Source of the DNA: Lachnospiraceae bacterium UBA3633
Lineage (GTDB): Bacteria; Bacillota; Clostridia; Lachnospirales; Lachnospiraceae
Length of the DNA stretch: 64,000 bases
NCBI GenBank assembly: GCA_002374095.1
Contig: DFKY01000010.1
Span: 1 to 64,000 of the forward strand
Reading direction: 5' to 3'
The position numbers and the translations under genes were made by a program. Positions 1-8,567 of this stretch are shown one piece after another. Each line of letters starts with the position of its first letter. The first letter of the stretch is position 1. The notes beneath the pieces are model-generated. The model was given only the letters and a program-made list of their open reading frames with translations. It had not been told where the DNA came from and did no database searches.

Positions 1-1526
1 TTATCACAAAAGCCGAGTTCGACTCTATGAAAAATGACTTTCAGTCGCAACTTGACCGTTACAACTCATCCCTTGATAATAAGATTGATGGGGCGATAGC
101 GAGTTATCTTGCGGGTGTTAAAGTCAGTGTCACGCAGGAGCATAATATAATGATGTATGGTGGTGCTAGACTTGGGTTATTGGAAAATTATTATTCGAGA
201 CCATATATTGAAGGCCGTGTGGGTGGCGAATTGACAATTAGTTCTTTTGTAACTTATGGTGGTAATGCAGATTGGGTGACTGGAGTGGAATGGGGGGAAG
301 CAGATAAAAATAAGACCATGGCTGTACCCACATACCTTGCCTTGTGCTTCCACCGTCTCTTCGCTTCGTCGGAGCCTTTTGAATATTTGGTTGCTGATTA
401 TGCATCGCATGACGGGTCGCTCGTTTTTGACTTGTTTGGTTATTGTAAAGTGTCTGAAAGTTTGAATGCTACTTTATCGTCAAAAAACGGATCAAATGAT
501 AATACCGCAGAAGGGGATTATTCGATTGGTTTATGTGAGGGTGTGACCCCAAAGAGATGGAACTTGTTAACGGAACTCTCAAGTAAGAATGGAGCACTCC
601 TTGCCCTTTGTGAAGTTAAGTGCAAAAAGTCAAACTCGAATTATGCTCGTGGTGCGGAACAAGCTCCGCGCCACAATAGACATATCGTGACTTGGGATCT
701 AGCACAATTAACATCTTCGGTCACAAAACAAAATCAATTTGTTTATATTACAAATGTCGCTGGGTCGACCGCCTACAATGGTGTGCGTGTCAGAGACTGG
801 AGTGGTGCCAATAAGACTGCCAGTAGTCTGGAACCGCATACGGCCGCTGAGTTGCTTGACTGGGGATGGCGTTTGCGGGGTACTGTTGGTGGAGAGTCGA
901 ACTACCATATAAAATTGCGTACCGCTTCGAACTTTGGCTATGCTTGTGGTTTTGGCGCCTATGATCGTCTAATCGGAAACGGCTATACTGAGGATACGCC
1001 TGGATTTGTTCCTGCGTCCCAGCCACACGGTGTGGTCCCTGATTCTGCAGCTTACCAACGTTTGTATAAAGCTGATGTTGGTGATGTCTGCCGTGTGAAT
1101 AATATGTATTCAAGTGAACTTGCTGATGTTATTAAAGAAAAGTTACAATCTAAAATTATTACTGTAAATTTTGAAGGTACTCAAAGAGACCTTGCCCCAC
1201 TTTATCTTGGATTACCTATTGTAGATGTGAATGTAGATGATATAGTAGAGTTACACCTTAATTTATTAGATGCTTCAACTTATGATATTGGATTTTATAT
1301 AGATGGATTTGATAATGTTGCAGTACAGAACTCAAGCTTTGCTAATGCTGGTTGTCAGGTCGATGGTAGTCCAAATAATAGAAAACAAATAACTGGGCCT
1401 AATAGTAATGCAATAATTAAAATCAGAATAAATAAAAAAGGAATTTTGTTTTTAAAATATGGCGCTACAGGTACCAACGCCCAAAGCATTCAATTGCCTT
1501 TGAAATGTAGTGTAACCACAAATTAA
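1..1526 (+). CDS. Variable secreted protein of the VVGDNDG family, 5' end outside window
   Basis: The reading frame is open from base 1 and starts inside the family's constant region (ITKAEFDSMKNDFQSQ), so the signal peptide and true start lie upstream of the window. After the motif SYLAGV the sequence matches no other copy until the C-terminal part. There a 'lGLPIvd' motif (around nt 1200) and a beta-strand-rich tail resemble the ends of the copies at 3001 and 20204. Base composition changes near nt 1130: the middle uses many GC-rich codons, whereas the last 400 nt are very AT-rich, as if two segments were joined. Function is unknown; a surface adhesin or antigen is inferred only from the signal peptides of paralogues and the constant/variable design. 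Confidence 0.85.
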   Translation, partial: ITKAEFDSMKNDFQSQLDRYNSSLDNKIDGAIASYLAGVKVSVTQEHNIMMYGGARLGLLENYYSRPYIEGRVGGELTISSFVTYGGNADWVTGVEWGEADKNKTMAVPTYLALCFHRLFASSEPFEYLVADYASHDGSLVFDLFGYCKVSESLNATLSSKNGSNDNTAEGDYSIGLCEGVTPKRWNLLTELSSKNGALLALCEVKCKKSNSNYARGAEQAPRHNRHIVTWDLAQLTSSVTKQNQFVYITNVAGSTAYNGVRVRDWSGANKTASSLEPHTAAELLDWGWRLRGTVGGESNYHIKLRTASNFGYACGFGAYDRLIGNGYTEDTPGFVPASQPHGVVPDSAAYQRLYKADVGDVCRVNNMYSSELADVIKEKLQSKIITVNFEGTQRDLAPLYLGLPIVDVNVDDIVELHLNLLDASTYDIGFYIDGFDNVAVQNSSFANAGCQVDGSPNNRKQITGPNSNAIIKIRINKKGILFLKYGATGTNAQSIQLPLKCSVTTN

Positions 1527-1613
1527 TTAAATTAGCTAGGTCCTAGTTATGTGAAATTATAAAAAATATGGTGTCTCATCCTGTTATTTTTTGCTATTTG
1601 TTTCCTGGGATGA

Positions 1614-1955
1614 AATGACTCTTTCTATCAGCTCACTAAAGATTGTATAGAACATGTCCCTTTAATGGACCAAGTTCCAATGGGAAAAATTAGAAATAAG
1701 TCTTTTCAATATGGTGAAAAGAAAGATTTGAGAATGCGTGATGGTCTGCCTATAGTTCTTGATTTAATCAATGGTGGAGAACTTCAGGTAGAGTTTGAGT
1801 ATGAAAGTAATCGTTTAATCGATGCAAAAGGGTCTTTGAATGAAATTATACTTGATGTAAAGAAGAGTTATTTCTATGACACTGTAAATACCAGTGCCAA
1901 TGACTTTTGGAAATGGACAGTCAATGGTAGTGCGGATAAGACATTTTTTATTTAA
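1614..1955 (+). pseudogene. Orphan C-terminal fragment of a variable secreted protein
   Basis: An ORF with no signal peptide or constant region. Residues around 'RDGLPIVLDLINGGELQVEF' align in style with the C-terminal domain of the copies at 3001 and 20204 (GLPI, then a G-x-(L/V)-x-(L/I)-x-F strand). It then ends abruptly in WTVNGSADKTFFI, which resembles 'WDVDGSADKVFI' from the middle of the 23570 copy. The frame is open upstream of the first ATG (1665) back to a TGA at 1611. I read it as a gene remnant or silent donor segment joining pieces from two family subtypes, not as an independent gene. Confidence 0.6.
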
Positions 1956-2107
1956 TTAAATTTGTGCTAAAGAAAAGATATTGATGATGGGATTATTATG
2001 AAGTGGTCCTACTCTTTTTAGTGTGATTATGCCTTTTTGAAATAGATTATATATATGTTTAAGATTTCAATATTGACAGATTATATGTAATGATATATAA
2101 TTACAAA

Positions 2108-2299
2108 ATGAAGGTTAGTGCGGTTATAAGAATTTTAAAAGATAATGGGTGGTACCAAGTTAGACAACGTGGAAGTCATAGGCAATATAAAAATGATAGA
2201 CTAAAGGGACTTGTCACAATCGCTGGTAAAATGTCAGATGAGATAGACAAAGGAACTTTGAATAGCATTTTTAAGCAAGCAGGCATAAAGAAGGTGTAA
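2108..2299 (+). CDS. hicA: HicA-type mRNA interferase toxin
   Basis: A small basic protein of about 63 residues with the HicA/YcfA layout: an N-terminal helix (KVSAVIRILKDNGW), then 'QRGSHRQY' carrying the catalytic His, then a beta strand with 'VTIAGK'. HicA toxins are double-stranded-RNA-binding-fold RNases that cleave mRNA when not bound by HicB. An in-frame ATG lies 18 nt upstream (2090), but family length favours the start at 2108; neither has a good Shine-Dalgarno. Its stop is 2 nt before hicB. It lies between two variable secreted-protein genes, a common kind of site for such modules. Confidence 0.88.
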   Translation: MKVSAVIRILKDNGWYQVRQRGSHRQYKNDRLKGLVTIAGKMSDEIDKGTLNSIFKQAGIKKV

Positions 2300-2301
2300 A
2301 T

Positions 2302-2640
2302 ATGGATAATTATTTAATTATTGTTGAAAAGCAAAAAAGAAATTACAGTGCTTATTCCCCAGATGTGCCTGGATGTATATCTACAGGGAAAACTGAAAAT
2401 GAAGCAAGAAAGAATATGTCAGAAGCATTAAAATTACATATAGAAGGACTAATAGAAGAAAAACTTCCAATTCCTAAAGCAAAGACTTCGTTCTACTATA
2501 ATTCTGATGATACTGCAAGTGGGGTCATTAATTTTAGGTGTACAAAATCTTTACAAAAAAAGTTAATAGCAATTGCTAAAAAAGAAAATGTTTCTTTGTC
2601 GCATATAGTAAATGATGCATTGGTAAAAATGTATGCATAA
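2302..2640 (+). CDS. hicB: HicB-type antitoxin
   Basis: 112 residues: an N-terminal HicB fold (YSAYSPDVPGCISTGKTENEARKNM, the typical 'PDvPGC.s.G.t..EA' signature) followed by a C-terminal ribbon-helix-helix-like segment (TKSLQKKLIAIAKKENVSLSHIVNDAL). HicB neutralises HicA and usually represses the operon through its DNA-binding tail. It is directly downstream of hicA in the usual toxin-first order and is followed by a terminator at 2712. Confidence 0.88.
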   Translation: MDNYLIIVEKQKRNYSAYSPDVPGCISTGKTENEARKNMSEALKLHIEGLIEEKLPIPKAKTSFYYNSDDTASGVINFRCTKSLQKKLIAIAKKENVSLSHIVNDALVKMYA

Positions 2641-2711
2641 GTCATAAAATGCTTTAAGTATTGAATAAAAGGAAGTTTATTTATATATTTAATAAAAAGT
2701 TCCTATAATAC

Positions 2712-2741
2712 ATAGCGGGTTGATTAAACCTGCTATTTTTC
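2712..2741 (+). terminator. Rho-independent terminator after hicAB
   Basis: Stem ATAGCGGGTT / AACCTGCTAT (one G-T pair) with a 5-nt loop and a T run at 2736-2740. A second, looser AT-rich inverted repeat (GGAAGTTTATT..AATAAAAAGTTCC, about 2671-2704) precedes it. Confidence 0.75.
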
Positions 2742-2822
2742 TGCAAAATTCGCGATTTTCATAACCCCCTATGAAACCGCCAAAAACCCTCTATCTTTTT
2801 AGATGGCTTGGAGGTTGGTACC
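2741..2822 (+). repeat. Family core element, copy A, with upstream flank type 1
   Basis: Core at 2788-2822 (CCCTCTATCTTTT, 9 nt, GGAGGTTGGTACC) preceded by a flank (2741-2787) containing another CCCCCTATG. The whole 80 nt is nearly identical to copy B at 19694-19774, where it also follows a terminator directly. Related cores precede the genes at 23570 and 27983. All four copies point the same way, towards a variable secreted-protein gene. Confidence 0.85.
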
Positions 2823-3000
2823 TGGGAGCGTTCGGCACACTTCACTACAAAGTGTCCGTGCAAGCACGAACACTTAATCGTTTCGTGGCCTCCGCTCTTC
2901 AAAAAATGCTAAAAAGAAGCATTTTTTGAGATTGCTAGGGCAGACATAAAGGGTAAAGATTAAGTTTATTATATTAATCTTTGGTCGTTGATATAAGCAT
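2823..3000 (+). promoter_or_regulatory. Structured leader (downstream flank type 1) of the 3001 gene
   Basis: Nearly identical to the leader at 27733-27982. It contains a GAGCG/CGCTC-closed region with smaller hairpins (CGTGC-aa-GCACG). It also has a perfect AAAAAATGCT / AGCATTTTTT inverted repeat (2901-2927) ending in six T, which looks like an intrinsic terminator inside the leader. Readthrough would be needed to reach the gene unless a promoter lies after it. No clear -35/-10 pair or Shine-Dalgarno is seen before the ATG at 3001. Confidence 0.6.
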
Positions 3001-4734
3001 ATGATAAAAAGCACAAAGATGTTGAAGAGACTAGGAGCTACTTTTTTAGTTGTGCTTATGAGTATAGAATCTTTTGCCGCCGTAGTTGGAGACAATGACG
3101 GCGCTGCGTTTATCACAAAAGCCGAGTTCGACTCGATGAAAAATGACTTTCAAAGTCAGCTTGACCGTTACAACTCATCCCTTGATAATAAAATTGATGG
3201 GGCGATAGCAGCCTATCTTTCAGGAATCGGCATCCAATCAAAAGTAGAATTAAAAAATCTCGTTGACAATTATCAAGACATGAAATGGGTAAATACTTAT
3301 AAAGTTTATGGCGTGTGGCGAAAGTGGAGTTCATTTACATCAAAAACAGAAAAGATAACAAATGACTGGTATGTGCCAGAACTGAATGAGAAACGATTGG
3401 GTCTACGTGGGGATTCTGGAAATACTACTCTTTACGATTCTTTGTATGTGACCGATGGTTTTGGTGTTCTTGCTTTGGATCTTGCTCCACAACAGCTTCA
3501 TAATGGCTTGACTATTGGTGCTAGGAACTTGAGCGAAACTCGGAATTATCATGCGCCAACCTTGTACCTGCGGTTTGACAAAGATGTGGCAACAGGTCGC
3601 TACTTTTTACAGTCGTCCCCTTATCGAAATGCATACACTTTAATGAATGTTCAATATTTTAATGTCCATAACGCTGTGGGGGCATCAAACTGGTACTTAA
3701 ATCGAGAGCGTGTTGCGATTTTTGATTTTGATCAGGAACCAGTACTCGAATTCTATGACACTTCTGGCCGGCAAGTATATAATTGTAAATTCTATTGGGA
3801 ACAAGTGGGATGGCAGAAAACAAGCGGTTGGTCTCGACCAACTTTTGACAATTTTCAATTCCCATATATGTGGCTAGATGACACAGCGTATACAAAGAGT
3901 GGTGAAGAACGGTGGAAGGAGTTTCAAAATAAGAATCCGAATGGTATGATCTCGTCATCTGTTAATGACATGTGCGATGGTTATTATGAAAGGGGTGTAA
4001 CTTATCAATTGTTAGATAAAAACACTCAAAGTCAGCAAGATGACTATCTGCATAAAATGATGCTCGGGAAAGATAATGGCACCATTGTCAACGCAGGTTA
4101 TGCAATTACTACAAATGGATCACAAAGCTTAGATTTTTCTTTGGCAACTGATTCTGTCATTGGTGATTTTAAAGTGTCTAAGGCTAATTTTTCGAATGTC
4201 TTATATAAGGACGTTAATAGCCTTTCTGATAAGCGTGCTCAATTTTACTATACGCCAACAGTAACGATTCCTGTATCACTTCAATTACCTGTATGGCCTT
4301 CTCTCGCTCTAAAAAGTATTAATTCACGGCACTTTAGTTATGAAAATGCACCTCTAACTTTGGGCCAAGGATTGCCAATAGCTAAAAATATATCGTCAAA
4401 TGGCTTTCTTCATATAAATGCTACTTATGATACAAAAAGAATTATAAGCACTTATACAAGTAAGGGCATTGCTGTAGATGTGGCTGACCGCACATTTACT
4501 GATAATGGAGTAAAGTATTTTGAAGGCTATGATGATGATGTGGATCCAAATCGTACAACTAGTACTTTTAAGTCATTACATAATGTGACTGTAAATAATA
4601 CAGCAAAAACGCTTAAATTAACCATCCCTGTGAAGAAAGAAGATAATGTCTGGCTTCGTATAGCACCTGATACAACTGATGGCGGTTATTATGCTACACT
4701 TAAAGATTTGAAAGTGACTCTTGTATCTCAATAA
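3001..4734 (+). CDS. Variable secreted protein of the VVGDNDG family
   Basis: 577 residues. A basic N-terminus and hydrophobic stretch (LGATFLVVLMSIESFA) form a signal peptide with cleavage likely after ESFA. The constant region AVVGDNDGAAFITKAEF and a coiled-coil-like DSMKNDFQSQLDRYNSSLDNKIDGAI follow to about residue 75. Residues 80-440 are unlike the other copies. From about 450 a C-terminal domain begins with 'LGQGLPIAKN' and ends with 'VWLRIAPDTTDGGYY', matching the ends of the 20204 and 1-1526 proteins. No LPxTG or membrane anchor is visible. The start lacks a Shine-Dalgarno but matches the paralogues. Role unknown; surface adhesin or antigen is an inference. Confidence 0.88.
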   Translation: MIKSTKMLKRLGATFLVVLMSIESFAAVVGDNDGAAFITKAEFDSMKNDFQSQLDRYNSSLDNKIDGAIAAYLSGIGIQSKVELKNLVDNYQDMKWVNTYKVYGVWRKWSSFTSKTEKITNDWYVPELNEKRLGLRGDSGNTTLYDSLYVTDGFGVLALDLAPQQLHNGLTIGARNLSETRNYHAPTLYLRFDKDVATGRYFLQSSPYRNAYTLMNVQYFNVHNAVGASNWYLNRERVAIFDFDQEPVLEFYDTSGRQVYNCKFYWEQVGWQKTSGWSRPTFDNFQFPYMWLDDTAYTKSGEERWKEFQNKNPNGMISSSVNDMCDGYYERGVTYQLLDKNTQSQQDDYLHKMMLGKDNGTIVNAGYAITTNGSQSLDFSLATDSVIGDFKVSKANFSNVLYKDVNSLSDKRAQFYYTPTVTIPVSLQLPVWPSLALKSINSRHFSYENAPLTLGQGLPIAKNISSNGFLHINATYDTKRIISTYTSKGIAVDVADRTFTDNGVKYFEGYDDDVDPNRTTSTFKSLHNVTVNNTAKTLKLTIPVKKEDNVWLRIAPDTTDGGYYATLKDLKVTLVSQ

Positions 4735-4823
4735 GAAAAGAGAATAGATCAAAATTATCTAATTTGAAATTGACATTGGTGTCAAATAGTTAATTGTTCT
4801 GATATATTAATTTGAATTGAAAC

Positions 4824-4847
4824 GACGGGTCTTTACCCGTCATTTTT
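4824..4847 (+). terminator. Rho-independent terminator after the 3001 gene
   Basis: Stem GACGGGT / ACCCGTC with loop CTTT, followed by TTTTT. It separates the variable gene from the galactose genes. Confidence 0.85.
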
Positions 4848-4868
4848 AATGTTTTTTACGGATCGCTC

Positions 4869-4896
4869 TTGATATTTTGTTATATTTCACTATAAT
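4869..4896 (+). promoter_or_regulatory. Sigma-A-type promoter for galM-galK
   Basis: TTGATA (4869-4874), a 16-nt spacer, then TATAAT (4891-4896), about 60 nt before the galM start. It is the only good match between the terminator and the gene. No operator is evident. Confidence 0.6.
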
Positions 4897-4956
4897 TAAT
4901 TAAGTAAGTATTTTTAAATATAGTTCATAGTATTAACGGATAAATAAAGGACAATC

Positions 4957-5982
4957 ATGGAAAAAATAGTATTAGAGAATAATAAGTTTTTAGTTACGTT
5001 AATTCCTCTTGGTGCGACGCTCACATCTTTTTATGTGAAGGCAGCCGATAGAGATCTCGTGCTTGGTTTTGATGATCCTATGATGTATCTTGATAAGAGG
5101 TCAGCGTCCATGGGAAAGTCAGTAGGAAGGTGTGCGAACCGGATAGGAAATGCTAGATTTACACTTGATAATGTAGAATACACTTTACTTGCAAATAATG
5201 GACCAAATACACTTCATGGTGGTGAAGTTCGATTTGGAGATAGAGAGTGGGATATAAAAGAAAGGTCAGATACAAAAGTTACATTTATCTATGATAGTCC
5301 ACATATGGAATCTGGTTTTCCAGGAAACCTTAAAGTAACAGCTACATATGAGATAATAGATGATACTCTAATTATTACATATAGTGGGATAAGTGATAGA
5401 AACACGATATTTAATATGACTAATCATGCTTATTTTAATTTCGATAAAGAGAAGAGTGACATTTTAAGTCATGAACTTTTAATACCTGCAAAAAGCGTCA
5501 ATCTAAATGACATTAATGGCATGGCGATGGATAAGACAATAGCTGTCGATGGGACTCCATTTGACTTTACATCTTTTAAAAAGATAGGAGAGAATGTCTC
5601 TGCGAATGGCATGGAACTTCGAGAATATTGCAAAAAAGTATATGAAAATATGAATGAAAGTGATATCGTCGGGAAAAATGTGCTTGTAGATAATATAGAT
5701 ACAAATTATCTTTATGAAAATATGAATGAAAAAGTTTTGTGTGAACTTAAAAATGAAGCAATAAAAATGACAGTGTCAAGTGATCTACCTTCAGTTCAGA
5801 TTTATACTGGAAAGGCTCTTGATGTAGATGGAAGAGAAGGACATTATGGAAGTTATGCAGGAATCGCAATCGAACCACAGTTTTGCCCAAATGCAATCAA
5901 TTATAATGATTTTATAAAGCCAATACTTAAAGCCAATACACTTGTATCACATACGATAAAGTATAAAGTAGATATTTTATAA
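4957..5982 (+). CDS. galM: Aldose 1-epimerase (galactose mutarotase)
   Basis: 341 residues, the usual family length. Typical signatures are 'GRCANRIGNARF', 'NGPNTLHGG', 'MTNHAYFNF' with the catalytic His, and a C-terminal 'IEPQFCPNAIN' with the catalytic Glu. It interconverts alpha and beta anomers of galactose in the cytoplasm, feeding galactokinase, whose gene begins 10 nt downstream in what is clearly an operon. No signal peptide. A small insertion around residues 215-250 (CKKVYENMNESD and a second YENMNE) contains an internal near-duplicate, which is unusual but in a loop region. Confidence 0.93.
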   Translation: MEKIVLENNKFLVTLIPLGATLTSFYVKAADRDLVLGFDDPMMYLDKRSASMGKSVGRCANRIGNARFTLDNVEYTLLANNGPNTLHGGEVRFGDREWDIKERSDTKVTFIYDSPHMESGFPGNLKVTATYEIIDDTLIITYSGISDRNTIFNMTNHAYFNFDKEKSDILSHELLIPAKSVNLNDINGMAMDKTIAVDGTPFDFTSFKKIGENVSANGMELREYCKKVYENMNESDIVGKNVLVDNIDTNYLYENMNEKVLCELKNEAIKMTVSSDLPSVQIYTGKALDVDGREGHYGSYAGIAIEPQFCPNAINYNDFIKPILKANTLVSHTIKYKVDIL

Positions 5983-5992
5983 TGAGGTGCTT

Positions 5993-7276
5993 ATGAATTC
6001 AAATGATTTAAAAAAATTTATTAATGGAGATGACTTTGAAAAAATTGTTGCAGATATTTATTGTGGTTTGAAAAAAGAAGACATAGAAGAAGAGAGAGAG
6101 AGATACATAAAACTTGTAGATAAAGCGGTATCACTCTATGGTGAAGGTGACTACCATATCATATCATCACCTGGAAGAGTTGAGATAGGTGGTAATCATA
6201 CAGACCATCAAAAAGGACAAGTCATAGCAGCAAGTATCAACCTTGATAATCTTTGTGTGGTAAAAGCAAGAAGTGATATGAAGGCGAAGTTTTATGATGA
6301 TGTCTTTGGGATGAATGAGATTGACTTAACTGACCTAACTATACATGAAGATGAAAAAGGAAATACTAAGTCGATAATTAGAGGCATTGCAGCAAGGTAT
6401 AAGGATTTGTCATATGCCATAGGCGGATTTGAAGCTTGTCAAGATATGAAAGTGCTCGTTGGATCAGGGCTTTCATCAAGTGCTTGTTTTGAGATACTTA
6501 TCACAGAAATATATAATTATCTATATAATGAAGATAAACTTGGACCAATTGAACGAGCTATCATTTCACAGTGGGTAGAAAATAACTTTTTTGGTAAGCC
6601 TTGTGGTCTTATGGATCAGATGGCTATATCTGTAGGAAGTTTTGTACATATAGATTTTTATAATGACAAACCAAAGATACGAAAGAATTCATTTTCTTTT
6701 AGTGATTATGGATATAAATTACTTATCGTTAATACAAAAGGAAGCCATGCGGATTTGACAGCTGAATATGCAGCGATACCAGGAGAGATGAAAGAGATAG
6801 CAAAGTATTTTGGCGAAGAATACCTATCAAGAGTTGATGAAAATGAGTTTTATAAAAATATAAAAGACATAAGAGATAAAGTTAAAAATGATAGGGCGGT
6901 GCTTAGAGCACATCACTTCTTTGAAGAGAATAAAAGAGCGGAAAAGCTTGATAAAGCGCTTAGCGATTATAACATTGAGCGTGTCTTAAACCTTATGAAA
7001 GAGTCTGGCGAATCAAGTTATAAGTATCTGCAAAATGTATATGCGGCAAGTGATGTGAAAAATCAGGGAATTGCTCTTGCCCTTGCTCTTTCAGAAAGAG
7101 TAATTGAAAATGATGGCATATGCCGTGTTCAAGGTGGTGGATTTGCAGGGACTATTCAAATTGTTGTTGAGAATGAAAAAGTATCAAAGGTTATAGAGAA
7201 TATAAGTGAGATATTTGGAAAAGATTCTATTATAGTGGCGGAGATAAGGAATTCTGGAACAAAACTGATTGTATAG
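5993..7276 (+). CDS. galK: Galactokinase-family GHMP kinase
   Basis: About 427 residues. The N-terminal galactokinase signature 'SPGRVEIGGNHTDHQKG' is the variant found in many Clostridia. The GHMP ATP-binding motif is 'VGSGLSSSACFEI', and the C-terminal motif 'CRVQGGGFAGTIQ' matches the family. It phosphorylates galactose at C1 at the entry to the Leloir pathway. I place the start at ATG 5993, 5 nt after the GAGG ribosome site, rather than at the GTG six bases upstream. Co-transcribed with galM. galT and galE are not in the window. Confidence 0.9.
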   Translation: MNSNDLKKFINGDDFEKIVADIYCGLKKEDIEEERERYIKLVDKAVSLYGEGDYHIISSPGRVEIGGNHTDHQKGQVIAASINLDNLCVVKARSDMKAKFYDDVFGMNEIDLTDLTIHEDEKGNTKSIIRGIAARYKDLSYAIGGFEACQDMKVLVGSGLSSSACFEILITEIYNYLYNEDKLGPIERAIISQWVENNFFGKPCGLMDQMAISVGSFVHIDFYNDKPKIRKNSFSFSDYGYKLLIVNTKGSHADLTAEYAAIPGEMKEIAKYFGEEYLSRVDENEFYKNIKDIRDKVKNDRAVLRAHHFFEENKRAEKLDKALSDYNIERVLNLMKESGESSYKYLQNVYAASDVKNQGIALALALSERVIENDGICRVQGGGFAGTIQIVVENEKVSKVIENISEIFGKDSIIVAEIRNSGTKLIV

Positions 7277-7359
7277 TTAGAAAAAACATAATGAACGAGC
7301 ATTTTACAAGGTTTTTCGCTACTTGAAAAAAGTCTTATTTTATAGTATAGTAAAGAAAT

Positions 7360-8091
7360 ATGAAGATAGAGAGATTAAATGAAAATTCTATAGCGCTTAT
7401 CATGGATAATAATGATTTGAAAGATAGAAATATAAAGCTTCAAGATTTGACATATGGATCAGAAAAATCAAGAGAACTTATGGTAGAACTTGCAAATCTT
7501 GCAAAAAATGAGCTTGATTTTAGTATTGATACACCAATTGCAGTGGAGGCGATACCACTTAAAGATGGCAATATAAAGCTTATAATTACAAAGATTTATG
7601 ACCCAGATGAACTTGACGCGAGGTTTTCAAGATTTACACCTATGAAAAATGAGATGATGCCAATAGCAATTATGCAGATTCTTGAATCTACTATAGATAA
7701 ATTTGAAGATGCACTTAAGATGAGTACGGGTAAAAATCTTAATCAAACTGCTGGTATCAATAAACTTGAGATAAGAAGTGATAAAGATATAGTTTGTATA
7801 TTTGAGTTTGATGAGATAGATAAGGCAAGTGATGCAGCTAAAAATGTAAGTAACATTGATTATGATAGTATCCTTTATAAAGACGAGAAGAATAATAAGT
7901 TTTATTTGGTGCTTAGCATAAAGAGCGGCGCTCCAAAAGATGAGCTTACACTTTTCAATAAAGCTTGCAATACTCTTGCAGAATATGGCAGAAGAAAAGA
8001 AGGCCATATCGGTATGAATAAAGCTTATTATGATGAGCACTATAAAGTAATCATAAAAGAAAATGCAATAAAAAAATTAAGTATGTTGTAG
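7360..8091 (+). CDS. mecA: Adaptor protein MecA
   Basis: 243 residues. The N-terminal part (MKIERLNENSIALIMDNNDLKDRNI..LTYGSEKSRELM) is the MecA substrate-recognition domain, and the C-terminal half (FEFDEIDKASDAAKNV..SKFYLVLSI-like) matches the ClpC-binding domain. MecA delivers substrates such as ComK to the ClpCP protease in Firmicutes. Acidic linker residues separate the halves as expected. It lies alone between galK and the DUF1858 gene. A ClpB-type protein lies far away at 53232. Confidence 0.85.
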   Translation: MKIERLNENSIALIMDNNDLKDRNIKLQDLTYGSEKSRELMVELANLAKNELDFSIDTPIAVEAIPLKDGNIKLIITKIYDPDELDARFSRFTPMKNEMMPIAIMQILESTIDKFEDALKMSTGKNLNQTAGINKLEIRSDKDIVCIFEFDEIDKASDAAKNVSNIDYDSILYKDEKNNKFYLVLSIKSGAPKDELTLFNKACNTLAEYGRRKEGHIGMNKAYYDEHYKVIIKENAIKKLSML

Positions 8092-8106
8092 GTAGGAGGA
8101 AAGATT

Positions 8107-8307
8107 ATGTCAATATCAAAAGATATGCTTATGGGAGAAATTCTCGATAATGATAAAGCAGAAACTATTGCAAGTATACTTATGGCTGAGGGGATGCATT
8201 GTGTAGGGTGTCCATCAGCACAGATGGAGTCACTTGAGGAAGCATGTATGGTACATGGGATAGATTGTGACGCAGTAGTTTCTAAAATCAATGCGGCTAT
8301 ATCATAA
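8107..8307 (+). CDS. DUF1858 redox-disulfide protein
   Basis: 66 residues with the DUF1858 / 'hybrid cluster protein-associated redox disulfide' pattern: an N-terminal helix (ILDNDKAETIASILMAEGM) followed by 'HCVGCPSAQMESLEEA', in which the two Cys of CVGC form the redox pair. A good GGAGG lies at 8096. Followed 20 nt later by a ferredoxin gene with its own GGAGG, so the two are probably co-expressed. The family is associated with anaerobic redox or nitrosative stress; the exact role is unknown. Confidence 0.85.
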   Translation: MSISKDMLMGEILDNDKAETIASILMAEGMHCVGCPSAQMESLEEACMVHGIDCDAVVSKINAAIS

Positions 8308-8327
8308 TTATATATAGGAGGTAACAT

Positions 8328-8498
8328 ATGGCACACAAAGTATCAGATGAATGCATCAAATGTGGAGCATGTGCAAGTACTTGTCCAGTAGGATGTATTA
8401 GCGAAGGCGATAAGAAGTATGAAGTAGATGCTAGTGCATGTGTAGACTGTGGAGCATGTGAAGGTGCATGTCCAACAGGTGCAATTAAACCAGAATAA
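8328..8498 (+). CDS. 2[4Fe-4S] ferredoxin
   Basis: 56 residues read directly from the sequence. Two cluster motifs are present, CIKCGACASTCPVGC and CVDCGACEGACPTGA, the bacterial (clostridial) ferredoxin arrangement of CxxCxxCxxxCP twice. It is a low-potential cytoplasmic electron carrier for anaerobic metabolism. ATG at 8328 is preceded by AGGAGG at about 8316. Ends 5 nt before a strong terminator. Confidence 0.95.
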   Translation: MAHKVSDECIKCGACASTCPVGCISEGDKKYEVDASACVDCGACEGACPTGAIKPE

Positions 8499-8502
8499 AG
8501 CT

Positions 8503-8534
8503 AAGCCTTGGGTGCGATCCCAAGGCTTTTTCTT
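8503..8534 (+). terminator. Rho-independent terminator after ferredoxin
   Basis: A 10-bp perfect stem AAGCCTTGGG / CCCAAGGCTT followed by TTTTCTTT. Confidence 0.92.
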
Positions 8535-8567
8535 TACAACTTTACTTATTTTTGGTAAAATACTTGT

